A stretch of 64,000 bases of DNA from Aquificaceae bacterium (GTDB lineage: Bacteria > Aquificota > Aquificia > Aquificales > Aquificaceae): the NCBI GenBank assembly GCA_026981975.1, contig JALSHV010000010.1, positions 1-64,000 on the forward strand, written 5' to 3'. Shown here in pieces: positions 26,113 to 36,259 of this stretch. The position numbers and the translations under genes were made by a program. Positions within the stretch are counted from its first letter, which is position 1. Each line of letters opens with the position of its first letter. The notes below the pieces were generated by a model that was given only the letters and a program-made list of their open reading frames with translations, did not search any database and had not been told where the DNA came from.

Positions 26113-27662
26113 TACTCCTCAGCTACCCCGACCTCCTGAGCTTTTCTTTTCTCCGCAATGAAAACTAAAAGTGCAAGAAAAAGAAAAAGAGCTATTAAGT
26201 AAAACCTTGTTACCCACACAGTCCAATGAGTTTCCGCGATAATCTTAGGAATATACTCCTTTGCCCATACGGACAGAAGAATAAGAAGAAACAGGGGAGT
26301 TATATACCTCATTATATAGTAGTAGAATCTGGGAATTTTTATAAGACCTCCCCTGTTTATTTCTTCCCAAGCTCGCTCCCCACCAAAGATCCACATAAAA
26401 AGGATCATTTCAAGGAGTCCAAAGAAAACCACACCTATTGTCCCAGCCCAGAAGTCCATTTCATCTAAGGATTTGTTTAAAAAGATTACAAGATGAGCGC
26501 TGAAAAAAACAATTCCACCCGTTATCAAAACGGAGTTTTTTCTGGAGAGACCAAATTCATCTTCAAAAAAAGCAATTAAGGGTTGCATTAGAGCAAGAGA
26601 GGAAGTTAATCCCGCAAAGAACAAAAGAAAAAACCACAGAAATCCCAAGAAAGTTCCCGCAGGCATATTAGCAAATATAGCGGGAAGACTTATAAAACCC
26701 AGATTGAATGCACCAGATTGAGCTATTGCAACTGCATTTGCTACACCGAAAAAAGCAACAGCAGCGGGAATAGCAAGAGAGCCTCCTAAAACTACTTCAG
26801 CTGTCTCGTTTAATGTAGAGGCGGTAAGTCCGCTTAATGTTATATCTTGATTTCTCTTTATATAAGAAGCATAAGTTATAATGGCTCCAAATCCCAAGGA
26901 TAGAGTAAAAAATATCTGACCTGATGCTGCAATCCACACTCCCGGATCACCGAGTTTTGAAAAGTCCGGTTTCCATAGAAAATTAAGCCCTTGTATGGCA
27001 CTGCCGTTGGGTGTCTCCAGTAGCAGAACTCTTATTACCAGTATAAGTGCAAGAATAAAGAGAGTAGGCATTGCTATTTTCGCAAAGGCTTCTATTCCTT
27101 TTGAAACCCCCCTACTTAATATCCATAAATTTATTGCCATAGTAAGAATAAATATTCCGTAAGCATAGACGGAAGGTTTTAAGAAATCCTGGCCTGAACC
27201 AATATAACTGCTGAGAAACTCCCTAAAAGGTTGAAGGTAGGAATCAGAATCCCCCACTTGAGTTGGAATTTCCGGAACAAGACCCAATAGAAAACGCAGT
27301 GCGTATCCTAACGTCCAAGATTCTATGTAAATGTAATAAACAATAACAACCAATGGTATCCAAAGACCGAAGACCCCTATGATTTTTGAAAAATTGTGCT
27401 TCCAAAGCAGGTAAAATATTGCGGGCGTTGTGCCGTGTCCCTTTGAACCACCGTATCTACCTATTGCCCATTCTATCCACATTAAAGGAATACCTATCAG
27501 TATAAAAGCCACTATGTATGGGATCATAAAAGCTCCGCCACCATTTTCCGCTGCTTGAACTGGAAAGCGAAGAAAATTGCCTAAGCCTACCGCATTTCCT
27601 GCCATGGCTAGAATAAGACCTATACGGGTTGCCCATTTCTCCCTCCTGTAGATTTCTGCCAT
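26112..27662 (-). CDS. leuT: Sodium-dependent amino acid transporter, LeuT orthologue
   Basis: A neurotransmitter:sodium symporter that imports small hydrophobic amino acids with Na+. It follows the Aquifex LeuT sequence closely along its whole length: [12 protein letters not shown] (unwound TM1 with the substrate and Na+ sites, ~23-34), [29 protein letters not shown] (TM6), [15 protein letters not shown] (TM8) and the C-terminal EETHWTVW-type end. About twelve membrane segments, 516 residues. TATAAT overlaps the FUN14 stop 11 nt upstream and no ribosome site is seen, so a near-leaderless mRNA of its own is possible besides read-through. Confidence 0.96.
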   Translation of the reverse strand: MAEIYRREKWATRIGLILAMAGNAVGLGNFLRFPVQAAENGGGAFMIPYIVAFILIGIPLMWIEWAIGRYGGSKGHGTTPAIFYLLWKHNFSKIIGVFGLWIPLVVIVYYIYIESWTLGYALRFLLGLVPEIPTQVGDSDSYLQPFREFLSSYIGSGQDFLKPSVYAYGIFILTMAINLWILSRGVSKGIEAFAKIAMPTLFILALILVIRVLLLETPNGSAIQGLNFLWKPDFSKLGDPGVWIAASGQIFFTLSLGFGAIITYASYIKRNQDITLSGLTASTLNETAEVVLGGSLAIPAAVAFFGVANAVAIAQSGAFNLGFISLPAIFANMPAGTFLGFLWFFLLFFAGLTSSLALMQPLIAFFEDEFGLSRKNSVLITGGIVFFSAHLVIFLNKSLDEMDFWAGTIGVVFFGLLEMILFMWIFGGERAWEEINRGGLIKIPRFYYYIMRYITPLFLLILLSVWAKEYIPKIIAETHWTVWVTRFYLIALFLFLALLVFIAEKRKAQEVGVAEE

Positions 27663-27673
27663 GGCGGAAATTA

Positions 27674-27973
27674 TTATACTTTCATACCAAGGGCAAATCC
27701 TATAATAAAACTACCTCCGAAGGAAAGCGTTTTAAAGAGAGTCTTTATAAAACTGTCAAAAGATAAAAAAATAGTATTTACAGAACTGGCAAGTTTTTCC
27801 CAGTTAACACTTATCAAACCCAAATCCGCTAACCATACAAGGGAGATTATATAAACCCCAACAACAAATAAAGCTAATTTAAATATTCTTTTAAAGGTAA
27901 AACCTATGAGAAATCCCATTGAAGCTCCGAATCCTAATTGCTTGAAAATTTCCGGGGAAAGGGTTTCCTGCAT
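27674..27973 (-). CDS. FUN14-family membrane protein
   Basis: A 99-residue protein with two or three hydrophobic segments, glycine-rich ([21 protein letters not shown] and [11 protein letters not shown]), as in the FUN14 family. Bacterial function is unknown. Its ATG overlaps the mtnP stop by 1 nt (TAATG), so it is translationally coupled. Confidence 0.7.
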   Translation of the reverse strand: MQETLSPEIFKQLGFGASMGFLIGFTFKRIFKLALFVVGVYIISLVWLADLGLISVNWEKLASSVNTIFLSFDSFIKTLFKTLSFGGSFIIGFALGMKV

Positions 27974-28806
27974 TAAACTTCAGCTCCCTCAAGAGTTTCT
28001 TTACAAGAACAGGATCTACTCTTAGGAAGCAGTTTAACAAATTCGCGCACTATAAGCCCTATTTCCTTTTCTTTTAAAGACATCATTTCTATTACTTCTT
28101 CACTTGTAAGCTTCTTTCCCGAAATACCCGCAGCAGGATTAGCCACTACACAGATGGAAACGTAGCACATAGTAAGTTCTCGTGCTAAAACAACTTCTGG
28201 ATAACCTGTCATACCTACTACGTCTGCACCCAAAACTTTCAACATTTTTATCTCCGCCACACTTTCAAATCTAGGTCCTTCTGTGCAAGCGTAGACACCT
28301 CCGTAGTGGTATGGAATACTTAATCTTGTCATTACCTCTTTAAGGATCTTCCTCATTTCCGGACAGTAAGGATCGGAAACATCTACGTGAACCACCTTTC
28401 CGTTTCTCAAAAGCTCGGATACTTTGTCTTTTCCTTCAATCCTACAGGAAAACTTTCCTTCGTAATAAGTGTTATCTCTCTTCTTTGTAAAATCTAAGAA
28501 ATCATTTATAATCACAAAATCACCAGCCCTTAGGGTATTCTTTATTCCTCCAACTGCCGATATAGCCAAAACTCTACTTACACCTACTTCTTTAAAAGCC
28601 CAAAAATTGGCTCTGTAAGGAACAAGATGCGGTGGAAGAGAGTGATCTTTCCCGTGTCTGGACATAAAAGCGACTTCTTTCTCTTCTAATTTTCCTATTA
28701 CTATAGGAGAAGAAGGTTTTCCAAAAGGTGTGTTTATTTCAATTTCCTTTAGAATAGTAAGGTTTTCCAGGCTGTATAAACCACTGCCCCCTATAATTCC
28801 CAACAT
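27973..28806 (-). CDS. mtnP: S-methyl-5'-thioadenosine phosphorylase
   Basis: Cleaves methylthioadenosine to adenine and methylthioribose-1-phosphate in methionine salvage. IIGGSGLY at the N-terminus, [18 protein letters not shown], and [15 protein letters not shown] are the family's phosphate and substrate motifs. CSCKE near the end recalls the CXC disulfide motifs that stabilise hyperthermophilic versions. It abuts leuC with no gap. Confidence 0.93.
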   Translation of the reverse strand: MLGIIGGSGLYSLENLTILKEIEINTPFGKPSSPIVIGKLEEKEVAFMSRHGKDHSLPPHLVPYRANFWAFKEVGVSRVLAISAVGGIKNTLRAGDFVIINDFLDFTKKRDNTYYEGKFSCRIEGKDKVSELLRNGKVVHVDVSDPYCPEMRKILKEVMTRLSIPYHYGGVYACTEGPRFESVAEIKMLKVLGADVVGMTGYPEVVLARELTMCYVSICVVANPAAGISGKKLTSEEVIEMMSLKEKEIGLIVREFVKLLPKSRSCSCKETLEGAEV

Positions 28807-30105
28807 TTAAGTTCTTACAAGATCCTGTGCTTTTACTACTTCCTCAGGATGTGCTATTCTTCCTAAAATAGCACTTGCAGCAACAACAGCAGGGTTCGCT
28901 AAGTAGGATTCAGATTTCGGGTGACCCATTCTACCGGGAAAATTTCTATTAGAGGTGGATATACATTTTTCCCCTTCCGCCAAAACTCCCATATGTCCTC
29001 CCAAACAAGGTCCACAGGTTGGTGTTGATACAACGCAACCTGCTTCTAAAAATACATCTATAAGTCCTTCACGGAGTGCCTGTTGATATACTTCCTTTGA
29101 TGCGGGTATGACTATACATCTGACATAGGGATGAACTTTTTTCCCTCTTTTTAAGGCGGCTTTAAAAACCGCTCCTGCTAATCTGAGATCTTCTATTCTC
29201 CCGTTAGTGCAAGATCCTATAAAAGCCTGATCTATCTTTATATGGGAAGATTCACCAACAGTATGCACGTTGGAAGGAAGATAGGGCCAGGCTACTAAAG
29301 GTTCTAAGGAGTTGGCATTCCACTCGTAAACGGAATGATACTCTGCATCAGGATCGCTGTGATAAATCTTAATTTCTCTGTTACTTCTGTTCTTTACATA
29401 CTCTAAGGTTTTTTCATCGGGAGCTATTATTCCGCTTTTACCACCTGCTTCTATAGCCATATTTGTAATGGTTAACCTTTGCTCTACCGATAGGTTTTTA
29501 ATAGCCTCTCCTTCAAACTCCATGGCTTTGTAAAGCGCTCCATCAACTCCTATTTCACCTATAACATGGAGAATGAAATCCTTTCCTGTTACCCACGGTT
29601 TTGCTTTTCCGTAAAAGATAAATTTCATGGATTCTGGAACCCTCAGCCATATTTCGCCAGTAGCAATAGCATAGGCAATGTCCGTTGATCCTACACCCGT
29701 TGCAAAAGCTCCTATACCTCCATAAGTGCAGGTATGAGAGTCCGCACCAACAACCAGATCTCCGGGAACAACTATTCCTTTTTCAGGAAGAAGGGCATGC
29801 TCTATTCCTTCTCCTTCTTCAAAAAACCACTTTATGTTGTGTTTACGAGCAAAATCCCTTACCAACTTCGCCTGCTGGGCAGACTTTATATCCTTGGCGG
29901 GGACAAAGTGAGACAGAACAAGAGCTATTTTTTCCGAATCAAAAACACCGTTAAGATTGTGATTTTCAAGTATTTTAATAGCAAGAGGAGCGGTGACGTC
30001 GTTAGCCATAGCTAAGTCTATCTTCGCGGTTATGAGATCACCGGGATATACTTCTTTTCTTCCAGCGTGATCTGCTAGAATTTTCTGGGTTATAGTCATT
30101 CCCAT
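28807..30105 (-). CDS. leuC: 3-isopropylmalate dehydratase large subunit
   Basis: An aconitase-family [4Fe-4S] enzyme of leucine synthesis. ADSHTCTYGGIGAFATGVGSTD, GSCTNGRIEDL and TPTCGPCLGGHMG carry the cluster cysteines. At 432 residues it is the shorter archaeal/thermophile type, which overlaps homoaconitase. No small subunit (leuD) lies nearby. It is coupled to ftsH (stop and start share one base, TAATG, after GAGGAGG) and to mtnP. Confidence 0.92.
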   Translation of the reverse strand: MGMTITQKILADHAGRKEVYPGDLITAKIDLAMANDVTAPLAIKILENHNLNGVFDSEKIALVLSHFVPAKDIKSAQQAKLVRDFARKHNIKWFFEEGEGIEHALLPEKGIVVPGDLVVGADSHTCTYGGIGAFATGVGSTDIAYAIATGEIWLRVPESMKFIFYGKAKPWVTGKDFILHVIGEIGVDGALYKAMEFEGEAIKNLSVEQRLTITNMAIEAGGKSGIIAPDEKTLEYVKNRSNREIKIYHSDPDAEYHSVYEWNANSLEPLVAWPYLPSNVHTVGESSHIKIDQAFIGSCTNGRIEDLRLAGAVFKAALKRGKKVHPYVRCIVIPASKEVYQQALREGLIDVFLEAGCVVSTPTCGPCLGGHMGVLAEGEKCISTSNRNFPGRMGHPKSESYLANPAVVAASAILGRIAHPEEVVKAQDLVRT

Positions 30106-31994
30106 TAAACAACCTCCTCTCTTTTCTCCGCTCTATCGGACTCAAAGGTTTTCAGCTCTTCTTTCTTACATTTTGTTTTTACTTCAACACCGTAAAGGTT
30201 AAGAATTTCCACAAATTCTTCACAGGTTATTGATTCCTGCTCCAAAAGTTTTTTAACTACCGCCTGCAGTGGTTCTTTGTGAGCTTCTATAGTATTCTTA
30301 GCAATTTCATAAGCTGTAGTAAGTATCTTTTTAACTTCCTCATCTATTTCTCTGAGAAGCTCCGGACTGGTTTCTATACTATTTGTCATTCCCCCTAAGA
30401 AAGGATTAGAAACTCTCTTAATAGCCAAGGGACCTACTTTGTCACTCATACCCCACATAGATACCATTTTGTAAGCAAGCTCGGTAGCTCTCTGAAGATC
30501 GTTTTCCGCTCCTGTAGTGATCCCCTCTTTTCCGTAAAAGACTTCCTCCGCTGCTCTTCCTCCCATCATTATCAGGATCTTTCCAAAAAGATTCTTTCTG
30601 TCATAGATGTGCTTATCATCTATGGGTAACTGTTGAGTAACTCCCAATGCCATTCCGCGCGGGATTATAGAAACTTTGTGAACCGGATCAGAGTCTTCCG
30701 TCATAAATCCCATTAAAGCGTGTCCTGCTTCGTGATAAGCTATTTTTTCCTTCTCTTTGTTGGATATAACCATTCCTTTTCTTTCAAGTCCCATAGTTAT
30801 TCTGTCTATAGCTTCTTCTACTTCTTCCATACTTATAACGTCTTTGTTCTTTCTTGCCGCTAGAAGAGCTGCTTCGTTAAGTAGATTTTCAAGATCCGCT
30901 CCTGTAAAGCCGGGAGTAGCTCTTGCTACAAGTTCAAGATCAACATCAGGTCCCAGCTTTTTGTTTTTTGCGTGAACTTTGAGAATTTCATATCTTCCTT
31001 TAACGTCAGGTCTGGGCAGGAATATCTGTCTGTCAAATCTTCCCGGTCTGAGAAGTGCAGGATCAAGTATATCAGGACGGTTTGTTGCAGCTATCACTAT
31101 TATTCCTTCTGAAGTGTCAAATCCGTCCATCTCTACCAGTAGTTGGTTTAACGTCTGTTCCCGTTCATCATGCCCACCACCTACGTTTAAAGCTCCACGG
31201 GTTCTACCAACGGCGTCTATTTCATCTATGAAGATAATACAAGGCGCGTGTTTTTTTGCTGTTTCAAAAAGATCTCTTACTCTTGCAGCTCCTACTCCTA
31301 CAAACATTTCCACGAAATCGGATCCAGATATGGATATAAAGGGAACATGAGCTTCACCCGCTATAGCTTTTGCTAAAAGTGTTTTTCCTACACCCGGTTC
31401 CCCGTAAAGTAAAACACCCTTGGGAGGTCTTCCGCCGAGTTTTTGAAACTTAACGGGATCTTTTAAATACTCTATTATCTCTCTGACTTCATCTTTTACT
31501 TCTTCTATACCCGCAACGTCTTCAAAGGTAACTTTGGGTTTTTCCTCTATGTAAACCTTTGCTCTACTTTTACCAAAGGAAAAAGCTTTACCCGGACCGT
31601 TGCCCGGTCCTCCCCCGCTCATCTGACGCATGAGAGCTATCCAAATGCCTATAAACAAGAGAATAGGGAGCCAAGAGATAAACAGGTTGAGTAGCCAGCC
31701 TGCACCGGATTCCCCTGTGTCAACTTCTACTCTTACACCTTTTTTAACTAAATCATCAACTATACGGGATCCGGGAGGTATGACGGTTTCTATTTTCTGT
31801 CCGTCCTTTGTAGTAGCTACGATTACCTTTCCTTTAACCTGCACGTGTTCTATTTTTTCTTCATCAACAAGCTGTATAAGACTGTTCAAAGGAACTTTTG
31901 TAGCGGGTTCATGCCTTTGCTCAAAGATATTAAAGGCAACAATAGTTGCTCCTATTATCAGTATCCAGACAAAGAAGCTCTTAAACATCTGCAC
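30105..31994 (-). CDS. ftsH: ATP-dependent zinc metalloprotease FtsH
   Basis: A membrane-anchored AAA+ protease that degrades membrane and soluble proteins. Two N-terminal membrane helices (about 4-22 and 104-122) flank a periplasmic domain; then Walker A GEPGVGKT, Walker [12 protein letters not shown], the second region of homology ([12 protein letters not shown]) and zinc motif HEAGH. 629 residues is normal. GTG 31994 fits GGAGGAGG best (7 nt); ATG 31988 is the alternative. It follows tilS by 46 nt, an order shared by many bacteria. Confidence 0.97.
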   Translation of the reverse strand: MQMFKSFFVWILIIGATIVAFNIFEQRHEPATKVPLNSLIQLVDEEKIEHVQVKGKVIVATTKDGQKIETVIPPGSRIVDDLVKKGVRVEVDTGESGAGWLLNLFISWLPILLFIGIWIALMRQMSGGGPGNGPGKAFSFGKSRAKVYIEEKPKVTFEDVAGIEEVKDEVREIIEYLKDPVKFQKLGGRPPKGVLLYGEPGVGKTLLAKAIAGEAHVPFISISGSDFVEMFVGVGAARVRDLFETAKKHAPCIIFIDEIDAVGRTRGALNVGGGHDEREQTLNQLLVEMDGFDTSEGIIVIAATNRPDILDPALLRPGRFDRQIFLPRPDVKGRYEILKVHAKNKKLGPDVDLELVARATPGFTGADLENLLNEAALLAARKNKDVISMEEVEEAIDRITMGLERKGMVISNKEKEKIAYHEAGHALMGFMTEDSDPVHKVSIIPRGMALGVTQQLPIDDKHIYDRKNLFGKILIMMGGRAAEEVFYGKEGITTGAENDLQRATELAYKMVSMWGMSDKVGPLAIKRVSNPFLGGMTNSIETSPELLREIDEEVKKILTTAYEIAKNTIEAHKEPLQAVVKKLLEQESITCEEFVEILNLYGVEVKTKCKKEELKTFESDRAEKREEVV

Positions 31995-32040
31995 TGCAGA
32001 TCCTCCTCCGATACACTCGTTAGATTTAGAAGATAGGCTT

Positions 32041-32994
32041 TTACTCCACTTTTTTCAAGCACAGGTATTCTCCCTTCCTTACTACTTTTAGTCCATCGCC
32101 GAGTTTTATCTGCCCGCCTTTGTAAAGTAATCTTCTCATTTGCTCTATTTTTGAGAAAGATTTTACACGGCTAAATTCCATTAAAATTCTTCTTTGAAGA
32201 GCGGTATGTTCTTTCCCTAAGTCTCTTGCTTTAAGACAGTCTCCTACTTTCAACTGTTTTAATAAATCGCTACTTATCCTGTGTAATAAGTCGTTTTCTT
32301 CCTTAAGTATTTCCCTCATACGTAGGAAAGTTTCCTCTACAGAGGGATTAAGCTCTCTTAGTATAGGTATAACTTCATGTCTGAGTCTGTTTCTATAAAA
32401 ACGTAAGTCTCTGTTAGTGGGATCTTCTATCCATTGCAGTTTATACGCTTTTGCGTAATTTTCTATTTCTTGTCGTGTTACCCTGTAAAGAGGTCTAACT
32501 ACGTCTCCTTCTTTCGGTTCAAATCCTAACAATCCTTCAAATCCAGCACCTCTAATGAGCCACAAGAGAACAGTTTCTACAAGATCGCTTAAGTGATGTC
32601 CTGTTGCTATAAGATCGTATCCCTTTTCCGATTTAAGGCTTCTGAGGAAAGAGTATCTAAGATCCCTTGCGGTTTCCTCAACATTTCTTCCTGATTTCTT
32701 TGCTATTTCTCCTACTTTCTCTCTACCTATGAATATCTCAATGCCGTTCTTTACAGCGAAATCCTTAGCGAATTCCTCGTCTTGCAGAGAGTTTTTCCTT
32801 AACATGTGATTAAAATGAGCAACCGCAATAGATTTCAGTTTTAAGAAAGATTTTAACTGAAGGAGAGCATGGGTAAGGACCACAGAATCTATTCCTCCTG
32901 AAAAGGCTATTAAGATGGAACTGCCGGGAGGAATTAAAGCTTCCTCACGTTGAAGTCTTATTATCTTCCTGAGAAGTTTACTTACACTCTTCAC
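32041..32994 (-). CDS. tilS: tRNA(Ile)-lysidine synthetase
   Basis: TilS converts C34 of the CAU-anticodon tRNA-Ile to lysidine. PP-loop [25 protein letters not shown] and the C-terminal substrate-binding region are present. I place the start at GTG 32994: it has AGGGAG 9 nt upstream and gives the same distance to the PP-loop as the Aquifex enzyme. ATG 33024 lacks a ribosome site. It overlaps the TPR gene by 17 nt. Confidence 0.93.
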   Translation of the reverse strand: MKSVSKLLRKIIRLQREEALIPPGSSILIAFSGGIDSVVLTHALLQLKSFLKLKSIAVAHFNHMLRKNSLQDEEFAKDFAVKNGIEIFIGREKVGEIAKKSGRNVEETARDLRYSFLRSLKSEKGYDLIATGHHLSDLVETVLLWLIRGAGFEGLLGFEPKEGDVVRPLYRVTRQEIENYAKAYKLQWIEDPTNRDLRFYRNRLRHEVIPILRELNPSVEETFLRMREILKEENDLLHRISSDLLKQLKVGDCLKARDLGKEHTALQRRILMEFSRVKSFSKIEQMRRLLYKGGQIKLGDGLKVVRKGEYLCLKKVE

Positions 32995-33562
32995 CGAGTT
33001 TATCTCCCTGCGGGATTCCTTCATTACACATATAATTTCTTAAATCTTGAGCTTCTTTGTATTTACCTTCTTTTTCTAAAATATAGATATAAATTTCAAA
33101 AGAGGGGATAAAAGGTAATTTTCCTCTATTCTTTCTTTTTAATTCTTCCTTATACGCAGGAAAAAGTTCTATATCCCTTTTACAGATTTGTTTAATATCC
33201 TCTATTCTTCCTTGCTTTCTATAAAGAACCAAAAGATCCATCAAAATAAGATGCTCTTCGTAGGCTGTTCCTTCCATCTTAAGAGCTTCTTTGTATATCC
33301 ACTGAGCTGTATCATAGTAACCTTCCAAGAGAGAAGCTTGAGCCAGTGTTCCTAAAAACGTGCGTTTAGTGTAAGGTGTTCTTTCTATATTTCCTTGTAA
33401 AAGTTGTTGTATTTTATAGGGAAAACGCATATCTCTGACTACTTTAAGGGAATAGGCTCTTTTAAAGTCTTTTTGTCTGTCGGGAGATAGAGACTTAAAC
33501 CAATCCCATAAATTTAGGGTTTTTAACAGTCCCCCTTCTCTACGAAAGGGGTTACCTATCAT
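32978..33562 (-). CDS. TPR-like helical protein, unknown
   Basis: A 194-residue soluble protein with helical pairs resembling tetratricopeptide repeats ([55 protein letters not shown]). No signal peptide. Function unknown; probably a scaffold. It is locked between trpB2 (4 nt overlap) and tilS (17 nt overlap). Confidence 0.6.
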   Translation of the reverse strand: MIGNPFRREGGLLKTLNLWDWFKSLSPDRQKDFKRAYSLKVVRDMRFPYKIQQLLQGNIERTPYTKRTFLGTLAQASLLEGYYDTAQWIYKEALKMEGTAYEEHLILMDLLVLYRKQGRIEDIKQICKRDIELFPAYKEELKRKNRGKLPFIPSFEIYIYILEKEGKYKEAQDLRNYMCNEGIPQGDKLGEECK

Positions 33563-34890
33563 TTAACTTCCAATTCTCCCTTTAAGTATTTATTATAGGC
33601 GCTCAGATCAAAGTAACCGTGCCCAGATAGATTAAAGAGAATTACCTTCTCTTCTCTATTATCCCTACACTTTACAGCTTCATCTATGGCTTTTTTTACA
33701 GCGTGGGCGGATTCCGGAGCTGGAATTATCCCTTCCGTTCTTGCAAAGGTGACTGCAGCTTCAAATACTTCGGTTTGATCATAGGCTACCGCTGAAATGT
33801 AACCTAAATCGTATAACTTACATACAAGAGGTGCATCTCCATGATAGCGAAGACCACCCGCATGTATAGGAGGAGGAACAAAATCGTGACCGAGAGTATA
33901 CATTTTTAAAAGGGGAGTAAAACCTGCAGTATCTCCGAAGTCGTATTTATACTCTCCTTTTGTCAAAGTAGGACACGCTGTAGGTTCCACTGCATACACT
34001 TCCAGCCTTTTCCTTTCTCCTTTTAGAACATCAGCTATAAAGGGAAAGGACAAGCCTGCAAAATTACTTCCACCACCTACCGCTCCTATTACAATATCAG
34101 GATAAAAACCCGCTTCCTCCATTTGCTTTTTAGCTTCCAATCCTATTATTGTCTGATGAAGCAAAACGTGATTTAAAACACTTCCCAGTGAGTAGTTGGT
34201 ATCCTTCCTTTGAACCGCTTCTTCTATAGCTTCACTTATCGCAATACCTAAGCTTCCAGGGTGATCTGGATTTTCCTTGTAAAAACGCCTACCGGCGTTA
34301 GTATTAGGACTTGGAGAAGGAATTACTTCACCTCCCCAAGTTTCTATTAGGATTCTTCTGTAAGGCTTTTGATTGTAGCTTACCCTTACCATATAAACCC
34401 TGCACTCAAGATTAAAGAATTGAGTCGCGAAGGAAAGAGCACTCCCCCACTGACCTGCTCCTGTTTCTGTTGTTAATCTTTTTATGCCAGAAATTTTATT
34501 ATAGTAGGCTTGAGCGACAGCTGTATTGGGCTTGTGACTGCCCGGTGGCGAAAGACTCTCATTTTTGTAAAAAATCTTAGCAGGGGTTTTAAGGTATTCT
34601 TCAAGATTCCTAGCTCTGTGCAGAGGAGTGGGTCTCCATAAAGAAAGGACTTCCAGAATCTCCGGCGGTATATCAATCCATTCCTTATCCGAAACTTCCT
34701 GTTCTATCAACGGTTCAGGAAAAATTGCTAAGAGTTTTTCCACAGAGACTGGCTTCCCTGTTTCAGGATCTAACGGTGGATCAAGAGATTCCGGCAGAAG
34801 GGGTATTATGTTCAGCCATTTTTTAGGAATTTCCGTTTCTGGAAGAATCCACTTTCTCACCCTTTTCTCTGAGTCCGGGTTGGCATACAT
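33559..34890 (-). CDS. trpB2: Tryptophan synthase beta chain, TrpB2 type
   Basis: A PLP enzyme of the TrpB2 branch, which often works without TrpA. PLP lysine in [23 protein letters not shown], phosphate loop [11 protein letters not shown]. The start is ATG 34890 (443 residues): an in-frame ORF runs further upstream, but that part is encoded by the structured element, so it is not protein. A -10-like TATAAA at 34915-34910 would leave a leader of only ~13 nt with no clear ribosome site. No trpA is near; the alternative role is serine deamination or indole salvage. Confidence 0.93.
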   Translation of the reverse strand: MYANPDSEKRVRKWILPETEIPKKWLNIIPLLPESLDPPLDPETGKPVSVEKLLAIFPEPLIEQEVSDKEWIDIPPEILEVLSLWRPTPLHRARNLEEYLKTPAKIFYKNESLSPPGSHKPNTAVAQAYYNKISGIKRLTTETGAGQWGSALSFATQFFNLECRVYMVRVSYNQKPYRRILIETWGGEVIPSPSPNTNAGRRFYKENPDHPGSLGIAISEAIEEAVQRKDTNYSLGSVLNHVLLHQTIIGLEAKKQMEEAGFYPDIVIGAVGGGSNFAGLSFPFIADVLKGERKRLEVYAVEPTACPTLTKGEYKYDFGDTAGFTPLLKMYTLGHDFVPPPIHAGGLRYHGDAPLVCKLYDLGYISAVAYDQTEVFEAAVTFARTEGIIPAPESAHAVKKAIDEAVKCRDNREEKVILFNLSGHGYFDLSAYNKYLKGELEVK

Positions 34891-34894
34891 CAAA

Positions 34895-34966
34895 CCCGGA
34901 ACCGGGGTATTTATATCCCGCCTACTTGAGAGTGTCCCTATCCCCGGCAGGCGGTATTGGGACACT
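34895..34966 (-). promoter_or_regulatory. Structured leader/promoter element, copy C
   Basis: Read towards trpB2: c AGTGTCCC (34966-34959), b CCGCC (34954-34950), a GCCGGGG (34948-34942), c' GGGACACT (34938-34931), b' GGCGG (34922-34918), box GATATAAATA, a' CCCCGGT (34907-34901). Helix a has a terminal G-U. A short hairpin CCCGG/CCGGG (34906-34895) uses part of a', so the two pairings exclude each other. The other side faces folC. Confidence 0.75.
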
Positions 34967-35025
34967 GCATTAAATTATAACTTCATACTTGAAAATTTCG
35001 GAATAGTTTGTATCTTTCACTTCTG

Positions 35026-36249
35026 GTGAAGCTCTGGGATATTTACAAAGGAAAGGAGAACAAGATAATTCCCACCTTAGATAGAATTAAATCCGCTGTA
35101 AAATACATAGGTAATCCGCAGAAGGATTTTCCCTCAATTCTTATAGGGGGGACTAACGGAAAAGGATCAACTTGTGCTTTTCTTGAAAAGATACTCAGAT
35201 ATCACGGTTTTAAAACAGGGTGGTTTGTTTCCCCGCATCTTGTAGAAGAAAACGAGAGATGGCGCATTAACGGCACTCCTATGGAGAAGGAAATTCTTAC
35301 AGCTTATATAAAGGATCTAAGAAAAATCGCGGAGCGATTTGAGCTTACTTATTTTGAATTTGCTACTCTGATAGCTCTTGTTTATTTCAAGGATAACGGA
35401 GTGGATATAGCCGTTATGGAAGTGGGTATGGGAGGCAGATGGGATGCTACAAAGGTAGCCAATACCGTTGCAATAGGCATTACAAATGCAGAAAGGGATC
35501 ATACCCGTTGGCTGGGAAAAACAGTAGAAGAAATAGCTCAAGAAAAACTTCAGTTGTATGTGAAAGGTAAACCTCTTGTATTGGGAAGCTGTCGCTATCC
35601 TCTTTATACTAAAGCATTAGAACTGGGATACAAAGATCTTATAACGGCAGGGATAGATTTCACTTATAAAAGTGAAATTAAAGGAGTTCGGACCTTACTT
35701 GTAGATTACGTTTTCTCCGACTTTAATATAAACAAAGCTGAGTTGGGATTGATGGGGAAATGGCAAGCAGACAATGCCGCCTTGGCAATAACTTTATCCT
35801 CTCTGTTTGTTGAACTTAATAAAAAACTGCTTTTTTCAGCTCTTTCAGAAACCCGATGGGAAGGAAGAATGGAAATCGTCAGGGAAAAACCTCTTCTCTT
35901 AGTAGATGGTTCTCACAATCCTTATGCAATAAATAAAGTTGTTAAAGAAGTAAATAAACTTTTTGAAAATATAGATTTTGTCTTTACAGGACTATCAGAA
36001 AAGGACTGGAGGCTTTCCATGGAAATCATAAGGAGATACAAAGATAAAATTTACCTTGTTCAAATAAGTCATCCACGTGGAGAATCAGTAAAAACCCTTA
36101 AGGAATACGCGGAGAAGTTAGGGTTTAGAGATATACAACTTTTAAAATCTCCAGAGGAAATTTGGTTTATAGATAGAGATCTGTGTGCTTTAGGTTCTCT
36201 TTATCTTGTAGGCGAAATTAAAGAAGCTAAAAGATTCTCCGTTATATAA
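35026..36249 (+). CDS. folC: Folylpolyglutamate synthase / dihydrofolate synthase
   Basis: An ATP-dependent ligase adding glutamate to (di)hydrofolate. LIGGTNGKGSTCAFLE is the P-loop, VAVMEVGMGGRWDATKV-like and DGSHNPYA motifs follow. About 407 residues. The start is uncertain: GTG 35026 or TTG 35008, neither with a ribosome site. TATAAC at 34974-34979 may be the -10, divergent from element C. The EAL-HDOD gene follows after 10 nt. Confidence 0.9.
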   Translation: MKLWDIYKGKENKIIPTLDRIKSAVKYIGNPQKDFPSILIGGTNGKGSTCAFLEKILRYHGFKTGWFVSPHLVEENERWRINGTPMEKEILTAYIKDLRKIAERFELTYFEFATLIALVYFKDNGVDIAVMEVGMGGRWDATKVANTVAIGITNAERDHTRWLGKTVEEIAQEKLQLYVKGKPLVLGSCRYPLYTKALELGYKDLITAGIDFTYKSEIKGVRTLLVDYVFSDFNINKAELGLMGKWQADNAALAITLSSLFVELNKKLLFSALSETRWEGRMEIVREKPLLLVDGSHNPYAINKVVKEVNKLFENIDFVFTGLSEKDWRLSMEIIRRYKDKIYLVQISHPRGESVKTLKEYAEKLGFRDIQLLKSPEEIWFIDRDLCALGSLYLVGEIKEAKRFSVI

Positions 36250-36259
36250 AATTAGGGTT

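Noticed and set aside
34891-34965. Upstream extension of trpB2 (25 extra residues)
   Set aside because: This stretch is the structured element C; TrpB2 homology begins at the ATG 34890.
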